From positions 62,001 through 126,000 of the forward strand of contig NC_014623.1 in assembly GCF_000165485.1 (NCBI RefSeq): 64,000 nt of DNA. Reading direction: 5' to 3'. The stretch comes from Stigmatella aurantiaca DW4/3-1. GTDB taxonomy: Bacteria; Myxococcota; Myxococcia; Myxococcales; Myxococcaceae. How positions within the stretch are numbered: the first letter of the stretch is position 1; every line of letters starts with the position of its first letter. The notes under the pieces are model-generated. The model saw only the letters and a list, made by a program, of their open reading frames with translations, was not told the DNA's origin and did no database searches. A program made the translations under genes and the position numbers. This document shows positions 35,307 to 44,262 of the stretch, in pieces.

Positions 35307-35559
35307 GGCTGCTCACTATTGCTAGAAACGTACCTTCCCCGTGTTCAAGGATTTCGGGTACTTGGCGGATGTATGTGTCGGCAGTCAGTAGAAATGACAG
35401 TCCTGGGAAGGACGCCGGACGGGACCCGGGGCGCGGGTTCCGGCAACAGTCCCAGGGGGAGGACCGGTGTCTGGCCAACAGGCATGCAAGGAAGAGGGCC
35501 CGGTGTTCCCTCGCGCTGAGAAGAACCGGGGGCTATAGGCCAGCGGACGAGGGTCACGG

Positions 35560-37746
35560 ATGGGACGCAGGACGATGCAGGGCGGGACAGGCCGGGCGCT
35601 GCTCTTGATGGGGTTCCTGGTGGGGCTGCTGGGCGTGGGCTGCCGCGAGAGCCCTCCCCTGACTGGGGCCTCGGGCCGGCTGCGGCTGTCCGCGGAGTCG
35701 GTGACGTTCCCCTCCACCTATATCGGCCAGACGCGCGAGGACACCGTGCGGGTGCTCAACGCGGGCCGCGCGCCGCTGGACGTGCGGTGGACCCAAGTCG
35801 ACGCCCCCTTCACCGTGGAAGGGTTTCCGGAGCGGTTGAGCACGGGGGAGGCCGTGGGCCGGATCCGGTTCTCGCCCGTGACGCCGGGCACCTACTCGGC
35901 CACGCTCGTGGGCACATCGTCCGAAGGGGGCACGGTGTCCCTGACGCTGGCGGGGGAGGCCCGGGTCCTGCCCGAGTGCGCTCTTCCCGGGACGTGCTAC
36001 CGCGCCACCTTTGATGTGGCCACGGAGCGGTGCGTGGCGGTGCCCCTGGAGGACGGGACGCCGTGCGATCCGGGCAACGAGTGCGTGCTGGAGGCCCGCT
36101 GCGTGTCCGCCCAGTGCAAGGGGCGCGAGCGGGTGTGTGACGACGGCAACGCGTGCACCTCGGACGTGTGCAACCCGCTGGATGGCTGCACCGCCGTGCC
36201 CGCGCCGCCGTGCCCCGGGGATGGGAAGTGCCAGGTGGGCGTGTGCGATCCGGCCAGGGGGTGTGGGCTCGTCAAGGCTCCGGATGGCACCTTCTGCGGG
36301 AGCCGGCGAGGGTGTGATGGGGCGGACGTGTGCGTGGATGGAGCGTGCGCGCTGAGAGATCTGCCGGATGGCTTCGTCTGCGCGCCGGGCACGCCGTGTC
36401 AGGGCGAGGGCCGCTGCCAGGGTCCGGACTGTGCGCGTCCGCCCGCCACCGCGCTGGTGCCCAACTGGACGTTCGACGCGGCCGAGAGATCCCGCGATCT
36501 GCACGACATCATGGTGTGGCCCGATGGCAGCGTGACGCTGGCGGGCTTCTTCTCCAGCCCGATGCTGGACGCCACCGGGGAGCGGCCGGTGAGCGCGTCG
36601 GGGACGGGCCGGCGCTGCATGCTGTGGAACGAGCGGCTGCTGTGCATGGACTACCCGCTGCAGGGCACGGTGTCCCTGCTGGACCGCCGGACGGGGGAGC
36701 CGCGGTGGACCTTCACCCTGACCTCGGCGCGGCCGGACCTGGGGGCGCAGGCGAAGACGATGTTCATGGCCCGGCTGGCGGTGATGGCGCCGGACCGGCT
36801 GGCGGCGCTCTTCGAGGCATACCCGGCGACTTCCGAGGAGGGCACGCTGTGCCGGGTGTACTTCCTGGTGGTGTTGGACGCGAAGGGAGGGCTCATCTCG
36901 GGGCAGTTGCTGGAGGACCCCCTGCTGTCCGAGTGCAACCATCCCCACCCGTTCGGCTTGGTGTCGAACACGGCGGGAGACCTGTTCGTGGCCTTCTCAC
37001 CCACGGTGAACTCCGGGGCACCTTTGCAAGCGGGCGCCCCCACGCTGCTGCTGGCGTACTCGGCGGATGGCGTGGAGCGCTGGCGGCGGACGTTGCCCAT
37101 GCCGGGCGGCGAGCTGGGCACGGTGCGGGGGCTCCTGCTGCCCGAGTATGGCACCGCGGCGCTGAGCACGGTGGATGGGACGGAGCAGGGCCCGATGGAG
37201 GAGCTGGGCCGAGCGGTGGCCACGCGGGACGTGGTGGTGCCCAGCCCCGCGGGGACGACGGTGAACCCCATGGGAGGAGAGGCGGCCGCCTCCGAGCTGA
37301 AGGGCTACACGGTGCCGGGGCTTGCGCCCTTGTGGACGTACTCCCTGTCGGCCGGGCAGCGCTTCACGTCGAAGGAGCTGCGGCTGGCGGACACGCTGCC
37401 TTGGGGCGCCCAGGGCGCGGAGACGCTGGCGCTGGGCTTCGCGTCAGATGGCGCCACGCCCACGCTCGTGGGGGTGCGGACGCGGGATGGCTCGGAGGCC
37501 TTCCAGTGTGCGCTGGCCTATGAGCCGCTCTCGGTGCAGCAGCTCTTCGAGCTGGGGCCGGAGAGCCTCGTATTGATGGATGGCTCGAACGAGTGTGGGC
37601 AGTGCGATCCGCCGTTCGCCTACAGCCGGGCCCGCTTCCAGCGCTTCCCCCTGCTGGGAATGCAGCCCACGGTGGCTCCCTGGCCGGGCACCTTCGGGGG
37701 TCCTGGGCACGGACACCACGAGCTGCCGGTGCGCGCGGAGCCTTGA
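35560..37746 (+). CDS. Large Cys-rich lipoprotein, outer surface type
   Basis: The 728-residue protein has a signal sequence ending in the lipobox GVGCRES. An ASH/Ig-like domain follows (about 40-135: LRLSAESVTFPSTYIGQTREDTVRVLNAGRAPLDV), then a Cys-rich repeat region (about 140-300) with multiple C-x-D/G-G-x-x-C units (CDDGNACTSDVCNPLDGC, CQVGVCDPARGC). A C-terminal region of about 430 residues is probably a beta-propeller (LVPNWTFDAAERSRDLHDIMVWPDG, TLLLAYSADGVERW). Similar multi-domain lipoproteins are common in myxobacteria. Function is unknown. An ATG at 35575 with AGGA before it is an alternative start. Confidence 0.88.
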   Translation: MGRRTMQGGTGRALLLMGFLVGLLGVGCRESPPLTGASGRLRLSAESVTFPSTYIGQTREDTVRVLNAGRAPLDVRWTQVDAPFTVEGFPERLSTGEAVGRIRFSPVTPGTYSATLVGTSSEGGTVSLTLAGEARVLPECALPGTCYRATFDVATERCVAVPLEDGTPCDPGNECVLEARCVSAQCKGRERVCDDGNACTSDVCNPLDGCTAVPAPPCPGDGKCQVGVCDPARGCGLVKAPDGTFCGSRRGCDGADVCVDGACALRDLPDGFVCAPGTPCQGEGRCQGPDCARPPATALVPNWTFDAAERSRDLHDIMVWPDGSVTLAGFFSSPMLDATGERPVSASGTGRRCMLWNERLLCMDYPLQGTVSLLDRRTGEPRWTFTLTSARPDLGAQAKTMFMARLAVMAPDRLAALFEAYPATSEEGTLCRVYFLVVLDAKGGLISGQLLEDPLLSECNHPHPFGLVSNTAGDLFVAFSPTVNSGAPLQAGAPTLLLAYSADGVERWRRTLPMPGGELGTVRGLLLPEYGTAALSTVDGTEQGPMEELGRAVATRDVVVPSPAGTTVNPMGGEAAASELKGYTVPGLAPLWTYSLSAGQRFTSKELRLADTLPWGAQGAETLALGFASDGATPTLVGVRTRDGSEAFQCALAYEPLSVQQLFELGPESLVLMDGSNECGQCDPPFAYSRARFQRFPLLGMQPTVAPWPGTFGGPGHGHHELPVRAEP

Positions 37747-37990
37747 CAGGGCCTGGAGGCGCTCCGGGCCAGTCCGGGTGAGCTTGCCCAGCAGGGCGCA
37801 CAGCGCCGCATCGAGTGGATCGTGCGTGGGCAGTGTCCCTGGGGCAAAGCGCAGCCCCTCCGCTTCGAGCAGCTCGCGCCGCTGGGCCTGTCCCCCAGGT
37901 GAACCTTAGCCTGCGGTCAAAGAGCCCTGCGCCGGGGCAAAGAGCGCGTTACATCCCGCGCCGCTTTTCCACATGGGTTGGGAGCCGCAC

Positions 37991-39013
37991 ATGAACTACC
38001 GGCTGTTGGGACGCACGGGCTTGTACGTATCGGAGTTGTGCTTTGGGGCGATGACGTTCGGGGGAGAGGGCATCTGGAAGGCAATTGGCACCTCGGGCCA
38101 GAAGGAGGCCGACACGCTGGTGGGCCGCTGCCTGGAGGCGGGCATCAACTTCTTCGATACCGCGGATGTCTACTCCCATGGTGCCAGCGAGCAACTTCTC
38201 GGCAAGGCTTTGGGGGCGCGGCGCAAGGACATCGTCCTCGCCACGAAGGTGCGGGGACGCGTGGGCCCGGGCGTCAACGAATTGGGCCTGTCGCGCGGCC
38301 ACATCCTGGACTCGGTGCACGCGAGCCTGAAGCGGTTGGGCACGGACTACATCGACCTGTACCAAATCCACGGCTTCGATGCCGTCACCCCACTGGACGA
38401 GACGCTGCGCGCGCTCGATGATCTCGTGCGCCAGGGCAAGGTGCGCTACCTGGGTGCCTCGAACCTGGCGGCGTGGCAGCTCATGAAGGCGCTGGGCATC
38501 AGCGAGCACCGGGGCCTGTCCCGCTTCGAGTCGCTCCAGGCCTACTACAGCATCGCGGGCCGGGACCTGGAGCGCGAGGTGGTGCCTTTGATGAAGGACC
38601 AGCAGGTGGGGCTCATGGTGTGGAGCCCGCTGGCCGGTGGCTTCCTGAGCGGCAAGTACCGCCGAGGGCAGCAAGGCCCCGAGGGTTCGCGGCGCGCCAC
38701 CTTCGACTTCCCGCCCGTGGACCGGGAGCGGGCGTACAACGTCATCGACGTCATGGATGGCATTGCCCGGGAACACCAGAGCTCCGTGGCGCGCGTGGCC
38801 CTGGCGTGGCTGCTGCACCAGCCCCACGTGACGACGATCGTCATCGGCGCGAAGACGGCGGAGCAGCTCGAGGACAACCTCGAGACCCCCAAGCTGAAGC
38901 TGACCGCCGAGCAGCTCACCGCGCTGAACACCGCCTCCGCGCTGACGCCCGAGTACCCAGGCTGGATGGTGGCCCGCCAGGGCGAGGACCGCAGCCCCAA
39001 GCCTCAGTCCTGA
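37991..39013 (+). CDS. Aldo/keto reductase
   Basis: The predicted 340-residue protein begins MNYRLLGRTGLYVSELCFGAMTFG. It has the catalytic set of the family: NFFDTADVYSHGASEQLLG (Asp and Tyr), VLATKVRG (Lys) and DYIDLYQIHGFD (His). The C-terminal NADPH-binding part is VTTIVIGAKTAEQLEDNL. It is a TIM-barrel oxidoreductase of the AKR type found in YakC/Tas-like groups. The start is moved 18 bases inside the longest frame to the conserved MNYR. The substrate is unknown. It is convergent with a small-protein gene four bases away. Confidence 0.94.
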   Translation: MNYRLLGRTGLYVSELCFGAMTFGGEGIWKAIGTSGQKEADTLVGRCLEAGINFFDTADVYSHGASEQLLGKALGARRKDIVLATKVRGRVGPGVNELGLSRGHILDSVHASLKRLGTDYIDLYQIHGFDAVTPLDETLRALDDLVRQGKVRYLGASNLAAWQLMKALGISEHRGLSRFESLQAYYSIAGRDLEREVVPLMKDQQVGLMVWSPLAGGFLSGKYRRGQQGPEGSRRATFDFPPVDRERAYNVIDVMDGIAREHQSSVARVALAWLLHQPHVTTIVIGAKTAEQLEDNLETPKLKLTAEQLTALNTASALTPEYPGWMVARQGEDRSPKPQS

Positions 39014-39017
39014 GGCT

Positions 39018-39461
39018 TCAGAGCACCAGGCCCCGGTCGCGGGCCTCCTGGATGAGCGGTGCGGCGTCCCGCTGCAACCGCTCGGACAGATCGGCGGTGG
39101 TGGACGCCACGTTCTTGTGCACCGCCAGCCCATCGTCATACGTGCGGGTGACGATGAGCATGCCGGAGATGATGACGCGCTGAAGGCTGTTCTGGAGCTC
39201 CGAGCCCTCGATGACGAGGTGAATCACCTCGCAGTACTTGCGCACGGTGGCCAGCAAGTTGTTGAGGTTGGAGCGCTCGTCCAGGTTGGGCACCTTCACC
39301 GTCGCCTCAATGGAGGCGACATAGATGAGGGGCTGGCCGAGGCTTTCCCGGGCCGCGGCCAACTGGGCGTGCACCTGCGCGACATCGTCCCGGGTCGGTG
39401 GCCGGAGGTATCGCGCAAAGAAGATGCGATCGATGATGCCTGCCTTGAACCCCACGCCCAT
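39018..39461 (-). CDS. Hypothetical protein, paralogue of 41377-41817
   Basis: The predicted 147-residue protein shares its whole length with the gene at 41377: FK..(I/V)IDRIFFARY..PP..D.VA, GQPLIYV.SI...KVPN..ER.NLN.LLA, IEGSELQNSLQRV(I/V)ISGM and a C-terminal ARDRGLVL. The (I/V)YV.SI ... EGSELQNSL pattern suggests an alpha/beta fold such as STAS or a thiamine/flavin-type partner fold, but I cannot assign it. It follows the FAD monooxygenase by 35 bases on the same strand. The start is set at MGVGFKAG to match the paralogue's length. Confidence 0.78.
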   Translation of the reverse strand: MGVGFKAGIIDRIFFARYLRPPTRDDVAQVHAQLAAARESLGQPLIYVASIEATVKVPNLDERSNLNNLLATVRKYCEVIHLVIEGSELQNSLQRVIISGMLIVTRTYDDGLAVHKNVASTTADLSERLQRDAAPLIQEARDRGLVL

Positions 39462-39496
39462 GGCACCCTCCCTAGGCCACGCTGCGGATTGCGGAC

Positions 39497-41137
39497 TCAC
39501 GCGATGGAAGACATGCGAGAGGGCGCGGGCACTTCCTCGAGACTTTCCATGGGGAGCGGCCGGATGAAGGCCCTCACCTGTTCCCTCAGCTTTTCGATCT
39601 GGTCACCCAACGAGGCACCGTAGACGAAACGGTCGGGACGTACCACCACCGTGTCGGCCTGGTGCGTGGAGAACCACGCGGAGAGGTAACCCCCTTCGTC
39701 CACTACGTCTCCGGTCCGGGCCTCCCCGGCCCGCGCGGCGGGCAGCACGCGCAGCAGCACCCCGCCCAGGTCCCTCGCCAGGGCCTCGGCCGAGCGCCGC
39801 ACCGGCTCGGCCGTGTCCGCCATGCACAGCAGCGCGAAGCGGTTGCCAAACAGGGAGTCCAGCGGCACCCGAGCGCCCCCGGCGAGGCCCACCGTGGGCT
39901 GGGGAAAATACGTCCCCCCGGGCAGGCCGGCCTTGTGCTTGCCGCCGGCCATGAAGCCCTGGTTGAGGACGATGGGCTGTTTGACCTTCCAGTCGCGCAG
40001 CAGGTACTGGGTCTTGGGGTTGCGCCAGATCCACTGCATGATCTTGTTGCGCAGCGCCGCCACGAACTTCGAGCGCGACAGGAACACGCGCCCCATCTTC
40101 ACGGTGGCGTTGATCATGTTCACCGCGTGGGGCCGCCGCTCGCGCTCGTAGGTGTCGAGCAGCTCGTCGCCCGCGACGCCCTTCACGGCCAGGGCCAGCT
40201 TCCAGGTGAGGTTGACGGCATCCCGGACGCCGGAGCACATGCCCTGTCCCAGGAAGGGGGGCATCAGGTGGGCGGCATCGCCGAGCAGGAAGACGCGGCC
40301 GCTGCGCCAGCGCTGCGCCACCTTGCTGTGGAAGGTGAACACGGCGGCCCGGACAATGGTCACCAGGCTCGGGTCCATGAACGCGCCGATGATGCGCTGG
40401 ACGACTTCCTTCTTCTCCACCACCTCCGTGCGCTCGTTGCCGCGCAGCAGCAGGTCCATGCGGATCTCGTTCATCGCGCCGCGGGTGGCAAAGCCAGGCC
40501 GCTGCGGATCACACACGTAATAGGTGTAGACGGGCTCGGGCGTGGGGGTGGTGGCGGTGATGGTGATCCACGGCACGCCGTAGGAGGTGCCCTTCATGGG
40601 CACGTTGATCATCTCCCGGATGCTGCTGTGCGCGCCATCACACCCCAGCAGGTAGCGCGCGCGCACCGTCCGCTTGCGGCCCGTGAGCCGCTCGGTCATG
40701 TAGACCGTGACGCCATCCGCGTCCTGGGTGAAGGAATCCACCTCGTGGCCCATGCGCAATTCCACGTGCGGAAAGCGGCGCAGCCCCTGGCGCAGCATGC
40801 CCTCCAGCTGGGGCTGGCTGAAGAAGGCCAGGGCCGTGTGGCCAAACCCGAAGTCGAGCCCCTTGAAGATGGCCGAGGCGAGCACGTTCCGTTGCCCGTC
40901 GATGTAGTCCATCTTCGGGCAGTGATAGAGGTTGACGGCGAGTTCATTGGCCAGCCCCGCCGCCTGGAAGTTGCGCTGGGTCTCGTCGTCGCAGGAGAAG
41001 GCGCGAGGCTGGGTGTGGGCGTGGAGCTCCCGGTCGATGATGAGCGTCCGCACTCCATCCTGTCCCAGGTAGTTGGCGGTGATGCCCCCGACGGGACCAC
41101 ACCCCACGATGATTACGTCGACAGTCTCAGCGGACAT
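39497..41137 (-). CDS. FAD-dependent monooxygenase (MhpA-like aromatic hydroxylase family)
   Basis: The predicted 546-residue flavoprotein has VDVIIVGCGPVGGITANYL (dinucleotide fold), RAFSCDDETQRNFQAAGL, a YLLGCDGAHSSIREM (DG motif) and RVFLLGDAAHLMPPFLGQGMCSGVRDAVNL (GD motif). Its C-terminal thioredoxin-like part ends with a typical VVRPDRFVYG. This matches 3-(3-hydroxyphenyl)propionate hydroxylase and related polyketide-type hydroxylases. The ATG at 41137 has GGAG before it; a GTG at 41140 is next to it. It is flanked by two paralogous small genes on the same strand, so it may be part of a four-gene group. The substrate is unknown. Confidence 0.93.
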   Translation of the reverse strand: MSAETVDVIIVGCGPVGGITANYLGQDGVRTLIIDRELHAHTQPRAFSCDDETQRNFQAAGLANELAVNLYHCPKMDYIDGQRNVLASAIFKGLDFGFGHTALAFFSQPQLEGMLRQGLRRFPHVELRMGHEVDSFTQDADGVTVYMTERLTGRKRTVRARYLLGCDGAHSSIREMINVPMKGTSYGVPWITITATTPTPEPVYTYYVCDPQRPGFATRGAMNEIRMDLLLRGNERTEVVEKKEVVQRIIGAFMDPSLVTIVRAAVFTFHSKVAQRWRSGRVFLLGDAAHLMPPFLGQGMCSGVRDAVNLTWKLALAVKGVAGDELLDTYERERRPHAVNMINATVKMGRVFLSRSKFVAALRNKIMQWIWRNPKTQYLLRDWKVKQPIVLNQGFMAGGKHKAGLPGGTYFPQPTVGLAGGARVPLDSLFGNRFALLCMADTAEPVRRSAEALARDLGGVLLRVLPAARAGEARTGDVVDEGGYLSAWFSTHQADTVVVRPDRFVYGASLGDQIEKLREQVRAFIRPLPMESLEEVPAPSRMSSIA

Positions 41138-41376
41138 CACATCTCCGGGAAGAGGAGTCCCGTCTCACGGCGGGAAACAGGCTCGGAAGTCTAACGGATG
41201 TCCGGAATTCTTCGCGTCTCACGCCCTGGCCGGTGGGCAGACAACATGGGTCTTCGCTCGCTGGCTCCCTCCATGGGCACGCGGTGGAGCGTCCGGGGGT
41301 GCCGGGGCGCGCTCGCACGCCCGGCTGAACCCTCGATCCATGGCGGGAATCTCCCGAAAAACAGGATAGGCCGTGT

Positions 41377-41817
41377 TTACAGCACCAGGCCCCGGTCCCG
41401 GGCCAGTTTGATGAGCGGGCTGACATCCTTCTTGAGCCGCTCGGCCAGGTCGGCCGTCACCCCGTCGATGCTCTTGTGCACCGCGAAGTTGTCGTAGGTG
41501 CGCGTGAAGATGATCATCCCCGAGATGACGACGCGCTGGAGGCTGTTCTGCAGCTCCGAGCCCTCGATGATGAGGTTGATGGCCTCGCAGTAGGGCCGCA
41601 GCTCCGCCAAGAGCGTGTTGAGGTTGTTGCGCTCCTCGGCGTTGGGGACCTTCGACTTCGAGTCGATGGAGCCGACGTAGATGAGCGGCTGGCCAATCCG
41701 CTGCTGGGCGGCGGCGACGAGCGACACCACCGCGGCGACGGTGTCCTTGGATGGCGGCTGGGGATACCGGGCGAAGAAGATCCGGTCGATCACATCTGAT
41801 TTGAATGCAGTAGTCAC
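41377..41817 (-). CDS. Hypothetical protein, paralogue of 39018-39461
   Basis: The predicted 146-residue protein begins at a GTG (MTTAFKSDVIDRIFFARY) with a purine-rich GGAGTGAGGG just upstream. It aligns end to end with its paralogue on the other side of the monooxygenase: GQPLIYVGSID, KVPNAEERNNLN, IEGSELQNSLQRVVISGMIIFTRTYD, and ARDRGLVL. The longer frame to 42030 has an unlikely extension. Keeping both copies around one enzyme suggests they act together, perhaps as a heterodimer. The fold and function are not known to me. Confidence 0.8.
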   Translation of the reverse strand: MTTAFKSDVIDRIFFARYPQPPSKDTVAAVVSLVAAAQQRIGQPLIYVGSIDSKSKVPNAEERNNLNTLLAELRPYCEAINLIIEGSELQNSLQRVVISGMIIFTRTYDNFAVHKSIDGVTADLAERLKKDVSPLIKLARDRGLVL

Positions 41818-41983
41818 AACGCCCTCACTCCTCGACAAGTAACGAGGGCCTGGGGCCGCCGGAGAGGGTACGGGCGGTAGAAGGCAAGCCCTCTTCGAGG
41901 GCTTCATCCTGCACCAAGGCGAGGGAAGGTGGAAAGGAAACTCCCCACCCTCCGGGAATGCAGGTTCTACATGGTTGATGTGC

Positions 41984-43312
41984 TTACTGGGCCGGCGGGC
42001 GAGCCGTCCACAACTCCACATCTCCGACATAGCTGTCCCACTGGCGCAGGGTGCCGTCGGCGGCCACGCGCAGCAGGGTCAGGAAGCGGCGCAGCAGCGT
42101 CTCGTTGTGAAGGTGCTTGGACAGCAGGTCCAGGTTGCCTTGCCAGTGTCCGTCCTCGCCGCCGTCGTACTCGATGTGCGAGCTGAGGAAGCGGGTAGCC
42201 TTTTGTGGGTCCTTGACGCCCCAAGAGGCCACGCACGCGTTGAGCTTCTCCATGAAGCCGGGGGCCAGGTGCCCCGTGACGCCCTCGGCGGCCAGGGGCG
42301 CCACCAGCAGCAGCAGCGGGTCCTGGTAGAAGCCGATGGCGCTCTCCTGCGAGGCCATGAACTGGCGCGAGGGCAGGTTGGGCTGGGCAATCTCCTTCAC
42401 GTACGTGGGGTTCTCGCCCAGGTGCTCCAGGTCGCGCTCGATGATGATTTCATGGTTCACCTCGCCGGTGAGGTGGCTGATGAAGTGCGTGCGCAGCTCC
42501 GTGGTGGGGGAATAGCCCACGCAGCGGCCCAGCAGCCGCGTGGTGAAGCGCACGAACAGGTGAAGTTGGGTGAGCGCGTAGATGTACTGCTCGCGGGTGA
42601 GGGTGCCGGCGTCCACCGCGGTGAAGAAGCGCGCGCTCGTCACCGGGGTGAAGAGCTGGTGTTGCAGGGTGTCGAGAATCTCGTGCACCAGGAACGACGG
42701 GGCCAGGGGCTGTCCGGCCTGGGCGGCCTCCTCGGAGGTCTGGTGCAGAAGAAGGTCCAGGCGCTGCGACTTGGCCCGGAAGGCGCCCTTGCCGGGCACG
42801 TCCACGCGCGCCACGTTCGCCAGGCTCACCAGGCCATAGCGGCGCGCGGTGGGGGTGTCATCGTCCGTCATCAGGAAGGCGGCCACGTCGCGGCCCCACG
42901 AGCGGGCCGTGCGCAGCGCGGCGTACATCAGAACGGCCTGGGTGCCCGCCGGCGCATCCGGCGCCACGTGCACGCGGGTGAAGTAGGCGGCGCGCTCCAG
43001 CGCGCTCGGGGCCAGGCGGGTGCGCGTCTGGAAGTCCGTGCCTTCCGCGGCCAGCACGCTGGCGAAGGCCAGGGCACGCCCCGAGGCGCGGTCCACCACC
43101 GCCACATCCTGACCCAGGGTGTGGGCCAGGCTCTCGGGGGCCAGGAACTCCGCGGCCGCGGACGTCGCCAGCGTCGCCAGCAGGGACGGTTGCGCTTGCG
43201 GTACCCGATCGATGACCACGTCCAGCTTGTCGGTGGCCTTGTACGTCACCACTTGGGGCCTTGCCCGGGTCTGCCAGAGTGGGGAAGACTTCGACGTTTG
43301 GGTAGCGGTCAT
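41984..43312 (-). CDS. Heme-oxygenase-like (iron-containing redox) protein with N-terminal acyltransferase-like domain
   Basis: The predicted 442-residue protein appears to have two domains. Residues about 20-200 resemble N-acyl amino acid synthase/GNAT folds (FTRVHVAPDAPAGTQAVLMYAALRTARSWGRDVAAFLMTDDDTPTARRYG). Residues about 215-440 are helical like TenA/PqqC and heme-oxygenase-like diiron oxidases, with candidate metal ligands in HEILDTLQHQLF, TGEVNHEIIIERDLEHLG and SSHIEYDGGEDGHW. The start is MTATQTSK at 43312. It is upstream of the small-protein/monooxygenase group on the same strand. It probably makes or modifies a fatty-acyl or amino acid-derived product. The domain reading is from pattern. 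Confidence 0.78.
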   Translation of the reverse strand: MTATQTSKSSPLWQTRARPQVVTYKATDKLDVVIDRVPQAQPSLLATLATSAAAEFLAPESLAHTLGQDVAVVDRASGRALAFASVLAAEGTDFQTRTRLAPSALERAAYFTRVHVAPDAPAGTQAVLMYAALRTARSWGRDVAAFLMTDDDTPTARRYGLVSLANVARVDVPGKGAFRAKSQRLDLLLHQTSEEAAQAGQPLAPSFLVHEILDTLQHQLFTPVTSARFFTAVDAGTLTREQYIYALTQLHLFVRFTTRLLGRCVGYSPTTELRTHFISHLTGEVNHEIIIERDLEHLGENPTYVKEIAQPNLPSRQFMASQESAIGFYQDPLLLLVAPLAAEGVTGHLAPGFMEKLNACVASWGVKDPQKATRFLSSHIEYDGGEDGHWQGNLDLLSKHLHNETLLRRFLTLLRVAADGTLRQWDSYVGDVELWTARPPAQ

Positions 43313-43479
43313 GGGGAGCACTCCTGAGAAGCAGCGAGAAGGGGAGGACTGGAGGGCCCCATTATCGCCGACATCCCGGATCAGATTTCAATAGAGGCGT
43401 GAAATTTTCACATCCCCACTATTCTGATCCCACCGACGGACGGTGAGTGAAGGTAGGTTTTTCTCCCCGTTGTTCCCCC

Positions 43480-44157
43480 TCAGGGCCGGGGGAAGACGAC
43501 CTTGGAGCCCCCCGACGTCGAGACGTGGCGCTGGGAGGGCTGGGTCTCCACGTGGATGCTGCTGCCGCCGCTGGCCTCGGCCTCGACGCGGTCGGTGGGG
43601 TTGGCCTTCACGCGGGTGCCGCCGCTGGCCTCGGCCTCCAGGGCCTTGAGGCGCAGCGCCTGGCCGTGGACCTCGGAGCCGCCGCTGGCCTCCACCTGGA
43701 GCACGTCCGCGCGTCCCTTCAGCGTCACCTCGGCCCCGCCGCTGGCCTCCACCTCGACCTTCGCCGAGTCCAGGCCGTCCACGGACACCTCGCCCCCGCC
43801 GCTGGCCTCGATGGTGAAGGTGGGGGTGGCGGCGAGGTGGGCCTCCACCGAAGCGCCGCTCGAGGCCTCCAGGTGCGTCACCGACGGGCTGGAGAGGGTG
43901 AGGAGCACCCCACCCCCCCGGCCCTTGGCCATCGTCACCACCAGGTTGCCGTCGTCCACCGTGGTCCGCACCCGCGCCACCGCGTCCTCGTCCCCGGAGA
44001 TGCGCACGGACTTGGGGCCCACGCTCACGCGGGCCTTGATGCCGCTGCTCACCGAGACGCCCTGGAAGTCATCGACCTCGCGCGTCTGCTCCTGAGCGAA
44101 GGCGCTGAAGGACAGGCACAGGGAGGGAAGCAGCAGGGCGGCATGGAGGGACTTCAT
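43480..44157 (-). CDS. GIN-domain (DUF2807) secreted protein with repeated ASGG motifs
   Basis: The 225-residue protein has a signal peptide (LLLPSLCLSFSAFAQE) and the GIN/DUF2807 opening EVDDFQGVSVSSGIKARVSVGPK..VRISGDED. Regularly spaced (V/L)EASGG-type turns follow (about every 19 residues), as expected for a right-handed beta-helix. The DNA shows the same repeats, with GCCGCCGCTGGCCTC recurring. It should be exported to the periplasm. Function is not established for the family. It is on the same strand as, and downstream of, the kinase at 44263, with a 105-base gap. Confidence 0.9.
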   Translation of the reverse strand: MKSLHAALLLPSLCLSFSAFAQEQTREVDDFQGVSVSSGIKARVSVGPKSVRISGDEDAVARVRTTVDDGNLVVTMAKGRGGGVLLTLSSPSVTHLEASSGASVEAHLAATPTFTIEASGGGEVSVDGLDSAKVEVEASGGAEVTLKGRADVLQVEASGGSEVHGQALRLKALEAEASGGTRVKANPTDRVEAEASGGSSIHVETQPSQRHVSTSGGSKVVFPRP

Positions 44158-44262
44158 GAGGACTCCCGGGAGGAAGGGGCCCTTGTGGGCCCGGGTGCCC
44201 GGCGGTACGCACGGGCCGGGGAGCCATTGCCTCGAGGTCCGGGGCTGGGCCGGCGGGGGCGG

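Noticed and set aside
39662-41194. A 510-codon plus-strand frame opposite the FAD monooxygenase
   Set aside because: The monooxygenase on the minus strand has three flavin motifs; this frame is His/Arg/Gly filler.
43500-43860. Regular GCCGCCGCTGGCCTC repeats that could suggest a CRISPR-like array
   Set aside because: They fall in phase with codons of the GIN protein and encode its repeated turns, with no variable spacer character.
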